A DNA stretch of 64,000 nucleotides from Paramacrobiotus metropolitanus (Eukaryota; Tardigrada; Eutardigrada; Parachela; Macrobiotidae). Shown here piece by piece: positions 53,915 to 64,000 of the stretch. A program made the position numbers and the translations under genes. The DNA is taken from positions 2,356,001 through 2,420,000 of the forward strand of contig NW_026570225.1 of the NCBI RefSeq assembly GCF_019649055.1, in the 5' to 3' direction. Within the stretch, counting starts at the first letter, position 1; each line of letters opens with the position of its first letter. Below the pieces are notes generated by a model. It saw only the letters and a program-made list of their open reading frames with translations. It had not been told where the DNA came from and did not search any database.

Positions 53915-55268
53915 TATTAAGAATAAATAATATAATACTTGTATTAAGTTGCACTTTTGTAAGTACTGGATTTTTCGTAACCGAAGGCCCACTCGTAATA
54001 ACCGTCCAAAACTCCTGTAACAATTAGCTGCTATTAACGGATCTGTTTTTCCGCTTCGATTATTCGCAGACCGCAGCTCAAGCTAGTGGATTTTTCTGCA
54101 GTAGCGTAAAATACGAACAGCCGCCCGTTTCCGGTGTTTGTTGGTGTTACCATTGCTATGTGATGCTTCTTTTTATTAGCACAATTTTATTTAAGAATAT
54201 TTATTATTACAATTAGTAGGTATGCGATATTGGGAACAGTCTACTATTGTAAGTGATAAGAAATTAAGTACAGTACGTACTTATACTTCTAATTATGTAT
54301 AGAAAATCTGAGAAGCATGATCACAAGCTGAAGTACTAACGAAAAACCGTTATTAGTCTGCAGAGTACTAGTAGTCTAGTACTGTCGTAGTAGTAGCGTA
54401 ACTAGTCACTAGCGTCATTGATATACTTACGTAAATTTCAGTGAAAGTTTTCGTTTTAGCAAACCGGCTAGAAACAGCCCAAAACGAAAGTTCTATACGA
54501 ATACCGCAAAAAAACACTGTCAACGATTTGGCGCTCTTGTCTAATGTGTTATCAATAATTTCCCTTCCGGTGGGTTCGGCTCGGTACGAACGATCCGGAA
54601 GTGCAATACCACACCACCACAATCGGTTATCGGCTAATCAGCTGAAGCAACAGGCGTAGAAACAGCAACAAGCAAGTTCTGCGTGTACAGAGATCGTGCA
54701 CCACATCATGATTGCGCAATAAAATTCGTGACGGTGAAGATTTGACGCTGGCCCATAGACATATGCTATAACTCAAATTTTCAAAAATTCTAACTTTGTT
54801 AATTTCGCGTTAATGTTTTTTGAATATGCTTTAAAAATACAGAATAATATATACTAGTAGGCATAACAAATGTTTTTCGATTTTTATTTTAGGGTTGCTA
54901 TGCTACGTAATTAGCATGGCTGTCTATGGAGAAGTCAATTTGATTTAAAAGATTTCTCGTAGGCGGCTATGTTAACCACGTATGCTCTCAGTGCCAAACC
55001 TTAAGACGAAACAGAAAAAAAATCGTTTTGCCTAATAGTGATATTATTATATTTTCTCTAACATTAACGCGAAAAATAACTGTTATAATTTTAATTCGAT
55101 ATTTCTCAATATGGCCAGCAATCAAATCTTACCGTCACAACAATGTACACTAATATCTCTACACACATTCTGTTGATTTCGTTGTGAATGGGTTCTGCAA
55201 GTCCCCGAGCAATTACTGTGTTTCTCTTGTATTACGTACAGTTATGCACATTTAGTCCGTAAAGCAGT
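53915..55268. other. Region upstream of the aralar gene
   Basis: A frame opens after an acceptor-like site at 54440 and runs to TAG 54657-54659 on the plus strand. It has no ATG start or recognisable motif. The rest is AT-rich. The aralar promoter must lie near 55,000-55,260. Confidence 0.35.
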
Positions 55269-58200
55269 ATGGATCATACGGAATTATTGAGCCTTAATAA
55301 TCGCACCTTTCTCAAGAAGTTCTGCATTTCCCCCTTTCGTACTGCGTATTGCGAAGGCGCTCAACGTGGGAAGTCGATGACGGCATTGGCTTCCAGTCCC
55401 GTCCTAACCGTTAGGCGCGCGGACGGGGAAAAGTTGCGCGGTATATTTAACAAATATGCGTCGGTGGAGCGGAGAGGAGAACGGTATATGACACTGGAGG
55501 ATTTTGTGCGGGGCTACCTGGGTCTGTATGCCACGGAAAATTACAGCGAGGAGACAGTGCGCCTGCTGGGCAGCGTTGTGGATACCAGGTCGGGGGTCTT
55601 TAAAACCATGTGCAGTGTATTTTTACGTACTTGCTCTCGGAAGATTGTGTTCTGTTAGCAACAACTCCACATTTAGGATCATTCCTAAATGATAATACAA
55701 ACTGCATTTGCATGTTTTCTGGAAAAAACATGATACATTGCAAGCTGATCTGATAACTTCAGTCTTTACGTCGTACGAGTATGGTCTACATTAATTTTGT
55801 GCTTTCGTAAAAAATATGCTGAAGAAATTAGACACCGAAATCAGTTCGATGTGATTTAGATAGCAGTTTTCCACAGGTTCTGTAGATACATTTTTGTTAA
55901 CTTTTTCATTCTAGAAACTGAGAAACAGAAGTGTAAGCAGTAGGCCGTACTAGGCAGTAGGCACCTTTTCGCGTCCAGTATTTTATGTCCAACTTTTGGT
56001 ATTAATTAAATTGATCACGCTGATAATGTTTTATAGACATCTTTTTTATTTTTAAGCTGACGAACACCTGTGAGTGTATCTCTTTTTAAAATAACGAGAA
56101 CAAACAGATGATTCCATGTTTTATAAACAATCACTGGTTTCGATCTGGTCGGCTAACATCGGCCCTATTAAACTACGGTATGCCGCGCAGGTCGGGCGAG
56201 GAGTGCCAGCGATACATTATAACTGTTTACAGTTTACTGTACTGTATAACAATGAATTTTGGCAAATATTAGTTGGTATGCCTATTAGTTTTCTTGGCAC
56301 CTTAACCGGTATCTTTATTTACTTATTCTTGCAGTAAAGATGGCTTCATTTCGTTCGCGGAATTTCAAGCCTTTGAAGCGGTGCTGTGCTTGCCGGACGC
56401 TTTGTACATGACTGCGTTCTCCCTCTTCGACACCAACGGTTCCGGTTTCATCACGCTGGATGAATTCGAGCGCGTCATTCGGTTGACTACGCTGCAGCGA
56501 CATGTCCCCTTCGACTTCGCCGGCGACTTTGTGACACTGAACTTCGGCAAGGATAAGAAGCGATTAGTGTCATACGAAGAATTCACGGAAATTCTGCACG
56601 CTTTTCATGAAGCACACGCCGTGCAGGCCTTCAAACAGTTCGACAAGCAGGGTACGGGCTACATCCGCGCCATGGACTTCCACGACATCATGACGAATGT
56701 GAAATCTCACTTGCTCACGGCCTTCGTGCGCGATAATCTGGTGGCTGTGGCCGGGGGAAAAGGCAGTACGCGGGTCAGCTTCCCCTACTTCATGGCCTTC
56801 AATAATCTCCTCAACAATATGGAACTGATCAAACGCATTTTCACAACCGTGACCAGGAATAATTTGAAAACGCCACTTACGAAGGAAGAATTCCTTACTG
56901 GCTCACAAGTATGGTCCCAGGTCACCCCGCTGGAAGTTGATATTCTTTTTCATATTGCGTCGCTCCGTCATCAAACTGGAAAGTTAACGTTCGAAGATTT
57001 GGAGATGATCACACCTGAGCGAGTGACGATACCGTCGTATCATATCACGGAATTTAAAGCAGTGTCTGATCCTTCGGAGCGAGGCTTCTTTATTCAGATA
57101 CTGGAAAGTGCGTACCGTTTCACCTTGGGATCCGTGGCCGGAGCGGTGGGTGCTACGGCTGTGTACCCTATTGATTTGGTCAAGACCAGAATGCAGAATC
57201 AGCGATCCCGCGCGCATCTGGAAGAGTTACTGTATAAAAACAGTATTGACTGCTTCAAAAAGGTGGTACGCTATGAAGGCATTCTGGGATTATATCGCGG
57301 GTAGGTTTTCTACTGTAAGCTGAACGACCTACGGAAGACGAAAAGTGAATACTTGCTTTTAAAATACAGCCATAAGAACTTTCTGATTCAAGTTTTGCGG
57401 CTACCTCTTTAACAAGTTGAGTTTGATTTTTTTGTTATTACAGTCATTTCAAAGGAAGCGATAAGGTGGCCTTGAGTTGTATTTGACTTGTCGTATCTAG
57501 TTGCGTTCGTCTTCTGAGATTATTGGACCCCACCACCTTTAATTATTCTTTTTATTGTGCAAACACGAGTTTTGGGTTTTCGGAATCTTCCTTGCGTTAG
57601 CAAACAGCTGTGATACATGATAATCAATGCATTTCATTATGATTTTATGCTCTGACTTACGCGATTAGTAGGAATGTAATTATTCTTGTTCTGTCAACGC
57701 CAGAATGTGGGATAAGTGTTAGAAGGAGAAGTAAACAGATATAGGACTCATAATACGAGTACGTAATGATAACTGTAGATGTGACTTACTTTAATTATGA
57801 CCTCGTTGGTAGTTAAATATCTCGAATACTGAACGATGGTTTTTTAGGTTGCTGCCGCAGTTGGTGGGTGTGGCGCCGGAGAAAGCCATCAAGCTGACGA
57901 TGAATGATTTTATCCGCGACAAGATCGTTGACGAAACCGGCCTCATCCCGCTATGGGGCGAGATATTGGCCGGTGGTACGGCCGGTGCATCTCAAGTGGT
58001 TTTCACCAATCCACTGGAGATTGTCAAGATCCGCTTGCAGGTTTCCGGTGAAGTAGCATCCACTCAGAAAATCCGCGCCGGTTCTGTCATGCGCGAACTA
58101 GGGTTTCGCGGTTTGTACAAAGGGGCCCGGGCATGTTTTCTCCGTGATATCCCCTTTTCAGCCATCTACTTCCCGACGTACGCCCACGCAAAAGTCTGGT

Positions 58201-58718
58201 TTCAGGACGAGCACGGTCACAACAGTATGCTGTCCTTGCTGGGAGCGGCGGCCTTAGCAGGTATTCCGGCCGCTTCGTTAGTGACACCGGCTGATGTTAT
58301 TAAGACGCGGCTGCAAGTGGCCGCACGGAAGGGTCAGACAACCTACAGTGGACTGTTGGATTGTGCCCGGAAGATTTGGGCTGAAGAAGGCGGCCGTGCA
58401 TTTTGGAAAGGAGCGGGCGCCCGTGTCCTGCGCTCATCACCGCAGTTTGGTGTGACACTTATGACATACGAAATGCTCCAGAGATTGTTTAAGGTGGATT
58501 TTGGAGGCACACGCCCGACAGGGGAAGATTTGAAGGTTCCTATGCAGTCGCAGTATGTGTACCGCTCAACCAATCCGGATCACATTGGCGGGTATAACTT
58601 GGCGTTAGCCACTTTTGCCGGTGTGGAATCCAAGTTCGGCTTGTTCTTGCCACGGTTTAGGACGGAAATTGTTCCGGTAGGAAATCCTAACTTGAAACCC
58701 GGAGTTGCACCAGCCTGA
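55269..58718 (+). CDS. SLC25A12/13: Mitochondrial aspartate/glutamate carrier (SLC25A12/13)
   Basis: Exons are 55269-55588, 56335-57300 and 57848-58718, encoding 718 residues. Aralar/citrin exchanges matrix aspartate for cytosolic glutamate plus a proton across the inner membrane, in the malate-aspartate shuttle. The N-terminal half has EF-hands facing the intermembrane space ([25 protein letters not shown]). The C-terminal half is a six-helix carrier with three signatures, [20 protein letters not shown] and [10 protein letters not shown], plus [18 protein letters not shown] and a family-typical tail. ATG 55269 has A at -3 and G at +4 and adds 36 basic residues not found in vertebrate proteins. 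In-frame ATG 55377 would give 682 residues, close to the usual length, but has a weak context. Confidence 0.96.
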
Positions 58719-59514
58719 TAATGTTTGGTTTGTTATCGATGTTCAGCCCTTCCTCCCCGGTTGTGGTTTTAAACTTTTAATGATTGTGCTTTTGTTAAAT
58801 GTAATATTTCATGTTACGTTAAGTGTAAATGAGAAATCTGGTGGTTTTACCGCGTTTACAAGTCAAAAAAACTGATGTTTGCTCATGTCTTAATGTTTGT
58901 TTTACGCATTTACTCAGAATAACTTATTTTTCTCGCAGTTGTTGGAAATACAGCTCTATCGCACCAAGTGTGGACAGTCGCATAAAATAAATTTAAAAAT
59001 AATCTGGTACATCATTTTGTTAATTGTTTTGCACTTTTCTAGTGTAGTTTTTTTATTGCGGATCCAGAAACATCAAAACCAAAGTCTTTTGATGTGCCAG
59101 TAGGGGAGACGAGCGGTATTTTATGTAACTCGTAACGGTGACATTAATCCCTTACGGTAACGTTAACAGTTAACAAAATCCTGCCATAGTATCCTGTTAC
59201 GAAACTGGTTTCAATTACGGTAACTCATTAAGCTATGGATTAATTGGTAGAGCATATCAGTAATGATAACCCGTTGAATAAAAAGCAATCCGTCATTGTA
59301 CAGTAATCCGTGGCAAAGGTAACGTTTTCTAGGTACGGTATTGGTGTTTACGGGATTCGAGTGATTGTTACGAAAATTTTTTACGGTAATGTTGTTGCGG
59401 TAATTTTAAAGGAAATGCAACGTCAGAACGGTGCCGCTTTACGATCACCAAATAACAAGACAGGAGGAGTAGTAAAGAAGCAATTTCCCGAACTGAATCA
59501 ATCACCTACGTGAC
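58719..59514. other. Aralar 3' flank with GTAACGGTAA-rich tract
   Basis: After the aralar 3' UTR, 59,120-59,420 is sprinkled with TTACGGTAA, GTAACG and similar strings. This resembles, on the opposite strand, the TTACC-rich fold-back at 60.4-61.1 kb. No gene is seen. Confidence 0.5.
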
Positions 59515-60379
59515 AAGCGGGGTCGTCGCCCAAATAGCCGCACTCCGGCACTTTTAATGGGGGTGTGTTGTTCGCACCCCCCATACGGTAATATATGTAT
59601 CACAATCGCAATGGCCAGTATGATGCCGGAAGGAAAGGCCAGTCCCACGGCAATCGGCACGGTGTAATCGCTTTCTATTTCAACGCCTCCTTGTTCAGTG
59701 TAAAAGCATTACTCGATCCCAAGTACTGCCCCACAACCTTGTGGAATAACAAAATACGGATTATCCAATCGGTTTGGCCGTGCAGAATTCAGACGCTGTA
59801 CGTGGAAATGCTTATGAAATTAAGAAATTACCGAATACGTCCCAGAATTTCGATTGGTGATGCCATACAGAGCAAAATCATCATTCCACATGACACCCGG
59901 ACACATGATACCCTAGCGCTTAGGCCACCTAATATTTGGCCACATAAGAACACTATGAAACTTAAACACCACAAAGTTGCCAAAAATCTGAAACCTCAAC
60001 TCTCTTCTCTTAAAGACGGCGATGGTTCATTGCGTAAGCACTGTTTTAAAATTTTCATTTAAAAGTGATTGTTTTTTTTTCGACATGAACGCGTACGTTG
60101 TGCTTTTAATTAGCAATTATTACCGCAAAGGCACTTTGCAGTAAAATTCCAGTTTTGAGTGCTCGATATACCCTAAGCATGTCAGCTGTCACGCCACCAT
60201 TTTTGTATGAAATGTTTTATGGAAGTAAAAAGATAGCACATCCCAGGGTATTCAAATCTCTCAAAGCTCAGTGGTCGTCAAATTTGCTCTGAAGTCATCC
60301 AGAAACAAAGGATAACCATATCTTTAGCAGTTACTTCGCATCGACCGCTGGAAGCCGTAGCGCTACTGTTTCAAAATCT

Positions 60380-61057
60380 GCCGCACCGCTGTCAAAGCGG
60401 ATCGGCCAAGTTTACCTTTTGCCTCCCCTTTGTCTTTGCCTTTTCCCTTTGCCTTTGCAACTTCATCTTTACCTTTTCCTTTGCCTCGGCCATTACCTTA
60501 CCGTTCTAATTCACCGTTCCGAAATACCGTCCCGAATAACCTTTACCATTGACTTTAGCCGTTGCGTGAAAAAGCTGGCTTCAGACACTTTACCGTTTTT
60601 GGGAATTTATCATTTGTTTTGGGGAATGAGATCCACATATTGTACTTCCAAATGTTCAGCTACAATAATTTATGACCTCAAAATACAGAAGCAGCAATAC
60701 AATACTTCTATACCTACAACGACGGCAAGGCATTACACTTCGTCTTAGAAAAGCAAGCCGTCCCGAAACATGGCAGCTTATTGTTTTTCGTTGTCCGCTG
60801 TGGTCACAAACCGTTTCCCATCGAACATCACGCTGAATCCGTCGGCTGGATTAAACCCTTTATGACGTTTAGAAATGTAAGACACTCGCATTTGATAATA
60901 ACACGGTAAAGCAACTGGCGGCAGTCTGCCATGCAAAGGATAAAGCCAACGGTAAAATTATTTAGAACGTTTTTTTTTTTGGGAAGTTACTGTACTTGCA
61001 GAACGGTAAGGTAATGGTTGCGGTAAAGGTAATCTTTGCCGAACCCTGCTAAGCGGA
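60380..61057. repeat. TTACC/TTTGCC-rich fold-back repeat
   Basis: The left arm (about 60,380-60,515) is a degenerate tandem of CCTTTGCC and TTACC units. The right arm (about 60,995-61,057) is the inverted form, with GGTAAGG and GCGGTAAAGGTAA. CCATTACCTTACCGTTCT occurs at about 60,489-60,506 and exactly inverted in the right arm. It is probably a non-autonomous fold-back transposon inserted in the receptor pseudogene. Confidence 0.6.
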
Positions 61058-61130
61058 GTTATTTAAAAAATGGTGTTTTGACCTTTGAGTCCTTTTTTAC
61101 GATTTGCTATAATTTTCGTCAAAATCTTGC

Positions 61131-61190
61131 TTTCTGTGAGAATCCTTTCTGTGAGAATCCTTTCTGTGAGAATCCTTTCTGTGAGAATCC
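61131..61190. repeat. Four perfect tandem copies of a 15-mer
   Basis: TTTCTGTGAGAATCC is repeated four times without error, next to the fold-back repeat and inside the receptor pseudogene span. It is likely polymorphic in copy number. Confidence 0.95.
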
Positions 61191-62065
61191 TTGACTGTTC
61201 AATCGCTTAAATCAGCTTGTGAATATGTTGGACGGCTTCCTACGTTTGGTTAATCTTATAATCGTAAGCATTGATCGTAAGCGACATGATCGTAAGCGTT
61301 AATATAAATGTAACGGTTCATCAATTTTTAACTATTCACGCTGCGCTGCGGTCTACCAATGCATGCAATAGCGCATTTTCCTAGTATTGACAGTTTCATA
61401 CATTCAGCAGTGTTTGCGCGAATTCGATTTTAAAACAGTTGCTAAGTTTCTAGCATACCTGTGATGGATGTGTTTTTTTACAAATTTCTGCAACACTGCA
61501 GTGCAGTTGAAACGAAAATCGACACCGGCATCGTGAGCGTTGCGCAGTCCGGCAGCCAAAGCCACAATACAGTCGTGAAAGGTCACTGCGAAATGTACAC
61601 AACAGGCACGCAAAAATTAAGGAAACCGCCAAGACGCCGGTTACAAAAAAAGCAAAAAACAAAGAAAAAGGATATAATTAATATCGTATTGATATGGTCA
61701 CTCGAGCGAGCGTTCTTTTAGAGCAGCACGGAAGGCGTCATATGTGGGAGTATTGCTCGCGTCGCGGACCGCCCAAAAGAACGGAGACTAATAAGCTTCC
61801 ATGGCGATGGTACGAGTATCATTCGAATCACCTGTGGTAAGTAAAACACACTTTCGTGCTCCCAAGTCTTAACCAAACGCATTTGATAACTATACGGGAA
61901 CTGAAACTTAAAGCCTGAAGATAACATTCGAATTTATAGCGTGACAGAGTACAACGGGATAGAAATGCAGAATACAGACAAATACAGCGCTTCTATATAC
62001 ATATCGTAAGTATATAGACTGTATTCCATATCTATCTATACTTCTATGTGATACTTCAAGACATT

Positions 62066-62122
62066 CATACGATACATGGCCCATGTATCGTATGTATAAT
62101 CACCCATGTAACATGGGTGATT
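62066..62122. repeat. Two adjacent perfect palindromes with one-base centres
   Basis: CATACGATACATGG pairs with its inverse across a single base (62066-62094). AATCACCCATGT pairs with its inverse across a single base (62098-62122). Only three bases separate the two. Confidence 0.9.
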
Positions 62123-63385
62123 ATTATACCGTAATGAAAATGTCGCAGTCCAAATTCTTAATACAGTAGAAGAGCCCGATTAAAGCTTTTCACATACATG
62201 TACTGTGCTGCCAGCTTTCGCTGTTGTCATATTGCAATATGCTGTTGTTCGGAAAGGTATTCATCGAAAAATAGCTATAATCCCCTTTAGTCATCCCTTT
62301 GGCATGTGCAGTGATCATGAATTCGCGAATCCGCGTTGGACACAGGATAACGACAACTGCATAATCGACCTCTGATATTGAGATTTCTTACTTCTAGCTT
62401 GTTTCTGGACGGAGTCTAGTAAGGTGTTTACGTCGACGCCGGCATAGAAAGAAAACTGGGTGTACGTATAGTTGTTATTGACCGATCGGATCATTAGACT
62501 GTTCGCCCACATGACCCGAGAATTATCCGCAATTCCGCATCATAAAATACGACAGCGAAATTCGTCCAGTTGAACTATCTGGCCATGTCCAGACTCCAGC
62601 ATACCTGACCATTGCGTGTACGTACAATATGCACAACGAATCACGTTGGGAAATTGCTACGAGAAACCAAATTCGCTGACCTATATGCAATAATGATTTC
62701 TGGTGGGTTCATCCTGCCATACTAATACATAGAATTAAAGAAGACCAATTAGCGCTGCGCGCAGCGGAAATAATATTCTAAAAATGTTATAAAATTTGTG
62801 AATTTCTAGGCACCTCAAGTTTATCCGTGAGCGTCGCTCCACCAGTGAGTACCATCGTCGGAAACACCGTGCTGATAACTCTCGCCTGCAGTATATCCTG
62901 CGCACAGGGTGGCCCATTGAAGACATCCAGCGGCCGCGACCGGTTGCGGACAATGACCGTCATGACGTGCGCCGAAACCAGGCCACCATCACCTGACACG
63001 TTCGGTAGATGTAATACTGTGCGTCGAAGATGACATTGTACTTATTCCTGGCTTCCTCAAAGCTCAGTTCACAGGCTGGCCAGAACTGGTCAATGTACAT
63101 CTAATTCTTGAACGCCGTGACGTCTACAGGGAACAAGGGAGAACCCGTGAAGTTAACATCTTTGAAGGGCACCACCACAGCGGCGGTGACAGTAATCGGA
63201 CCTGGACTGCTTGTGATCTGGGCGCCAGAAAAACTGAACAAACCGAAAATAAAAATCTCCATTTTTCTGGCTCACTCGACCCGAATCATGAGAATGATGG
63301 CATTCGCTTGAAATCTGAAACGATAGCAATGTTAGCACACGTTAAGCACGGTCACGTCACGGGTGGTCACGCTTTTTTACAAAAC

Positions 63386-63446
63386 GTCGTGATACTGTAT
63401 CACGACAGCTGAATTCACAGTTATGTATCACTGATACATAACTGTG
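63386..63446. repeat. Pair of perfect palindromes with one-base centres
   Basis: GTCGTGATAC and its inverse (63386-63406), then CACAGTTATGTATCA and its inverse (63416-63446), are each separated by one base. They lie just upstream of the first block of the receptor pseudogene. Confidence 0.9.
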
Positions 63447-64000
63447 GCTTTCAAACCTAGCAAACACAGAGACCGACAAAGAAAACTACAGAAGCAAGCG
63501 ACCAGAATCCACAGGTGCCTAACCAAACAGCTCACTGGTAAGGGCCAAACGCAGGTGTACGCGTAAGCCCCCAGATTGCTTCGGGCAAACACCACTGTGT
63601 TTGCAAGGTTCGCGAATTCGTAAAATCATTGTCAGAACGACACAGAAGCAGAACAAGGAAAATGATGGCAAACAGCCTTTATTGTGTAACAATAAAGCAA
63701 CCAACAAACAAACACAGAAAAACCAGTGCGGAATCACTGTGGAAAAGTAGCTGTATGCGAGCTCGTAAGAATCGTGATAATGATTCAGCGTGCTGCAGGT
63801 ATGCAACAGCTGATGCCGCAAAGCATGGAATCGCTCGTAGGCGCTGGGCTACGCCCCCTAGAGTGCAGCAGTGCGCTGACTGGTCAGCGTAGACAAAGTA
63901 TACGCCGAGTAAGCAGCGTAATATAGCGGCACGAAGGGCGTGGCCATGTGCGGGCGGGTGACAGAGCAAGCCACAAGATGTGTCTACCGCCTCGAGTGAG
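63447..64000. other. Right end of the window
   Basis: No protein is recognised on either strand. The final 200 bases are GC-richer. Short overlapping frames exist on both strands without known motifs. Confidence 0.35.

Larger units (their letters stand above)
59515..63262 (-). pseudogene. Decayed receptor-guanylate-cyclase-type ectodomain
   Basis: Minus-strand blocks in family order resemble the natriuretic-peptide-receptor/ANF ligand-binding domain. They are 63210-63104 (ITVTAAVVVPFKD), 63100-62992 (WPACELSFEEARNKY), 62998-62815 (DVFNGPPCAQDI), 62512-62398, 62386-62237 (CPTRIREFMITAHAKGMTKG), 61838-61725 (RDASNTPTYDAF), 61586-61461 (FHDCIVALAAGLRNA), 59888-59823 (FALYGITNRNSGTYSVIS) and a membrane segment 59660-59592 (VPIAVGLAFPSGIILAIAIV). 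In-frame stops lie at 63103-63101 (TAG), 61790-61788 (TAG where relatives usually have Gln) and 59822-59820 (TAA). Frames shift between blocks 2 and 3 and between blocks 4 and 5. No kinase-homology or cyclase domain follows. An untypical spliced gene cannot be wholly excluded. Confidence 0.72.

Noticed and set aside
59231-59310. tRNA-like string GGATTAATTGGTAGAGCAT
   Set aside because: It resembles a D-arm/A box, but no B box (GGTTCGANTCC) or cloverleaf follows. It is probably chance in the GTAACGG-rich tract.
59595-60062. 155-codon plus-strand reading frame
   Set aside because: It is antisense to recognisable receptor relic blocks on the minus strand and has no known motif.

Overview
The window is eukaryotic nuclear DNA from an animal. 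Genes are split by GT-AG introns, many only 60-200 bases long, and lie on both strands. A dpr-type two-immunoglobulin neuronal gene and a GH13 maltase point to an ecdysozoan. Receptor-guanylate-cyclase-like sequence and a divergent MAP3K-like kinase would fit a tardigrade. The tardigrade call is inference from gene content, not proof. Exons were joined by hand from reading frame, splice sites and protein family knowledge. Intron phases agree through every gene called with high confidence.

Left part (0-20 kb): a three-exon PMP3/UPF0057 membrane peptide (+), an intronless type II phosphatidylinositol 4-kinase (+), two fold-back repeats (5.9-6.6 kb and 6.8-7.4 kb), a seven-exon PI31 proteasome regulator (+), a five-exon PRL/PTP4A phosphatase (-), selenoprotein F (+) with an in-frame UGA and a SECIS hairpin in its 3' UTR, and a two-exon divergent protein kinase (-).

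Middle (20-39 kb): about 8 kb with no confident gene except a possible 37-residue membrane peptide, then a six-exon dpr-like cell-surface gene (+). Its signal-peptide exon is separated from the first Ig exon by an 8.6 kb intron. A last exon encodes a hydrophobic tail of the GPI-anchor type.

Right-middle (39-53 kb): intronless phosphoacetylglucosamine mutase (-), an eight-exon GH13 maltase (-) with a 1.27 kb gag-only LTR retrotransposon in one intron, divergent arginyl-tRNA-protein transferase ATE1 (+), and convergent to it a seven-exon gene joining a PHD finger to a homeodomain (-), an architecture best known from plants.

Right end (53-64 kb): an unresolved small coiled-coil reading frame (-), the mitochondrial aspartate/glutamate carrier aralar/citrin (+), and a decayed receptor-guanylate-cyclase-type ectodomain (-) spread over 59.5-63.3 kb. 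The decayed copy carries several in-frame stops and frame breaks, is interrupted by a TTACC-rich fold-back repeat, and contains unusual one-base-centre palindromes.

The genes do not form an operon or pathway. They are mostly housekeeping functions: proteasome control, N-degron tagging, ER folding, UDP-GlcNAc supply, malate-aspartate shuttle, and phosphoinositide and phosphatase signalling. The dpr-like gene occupies the long gene-poor interval, as is common for neuronal genes.
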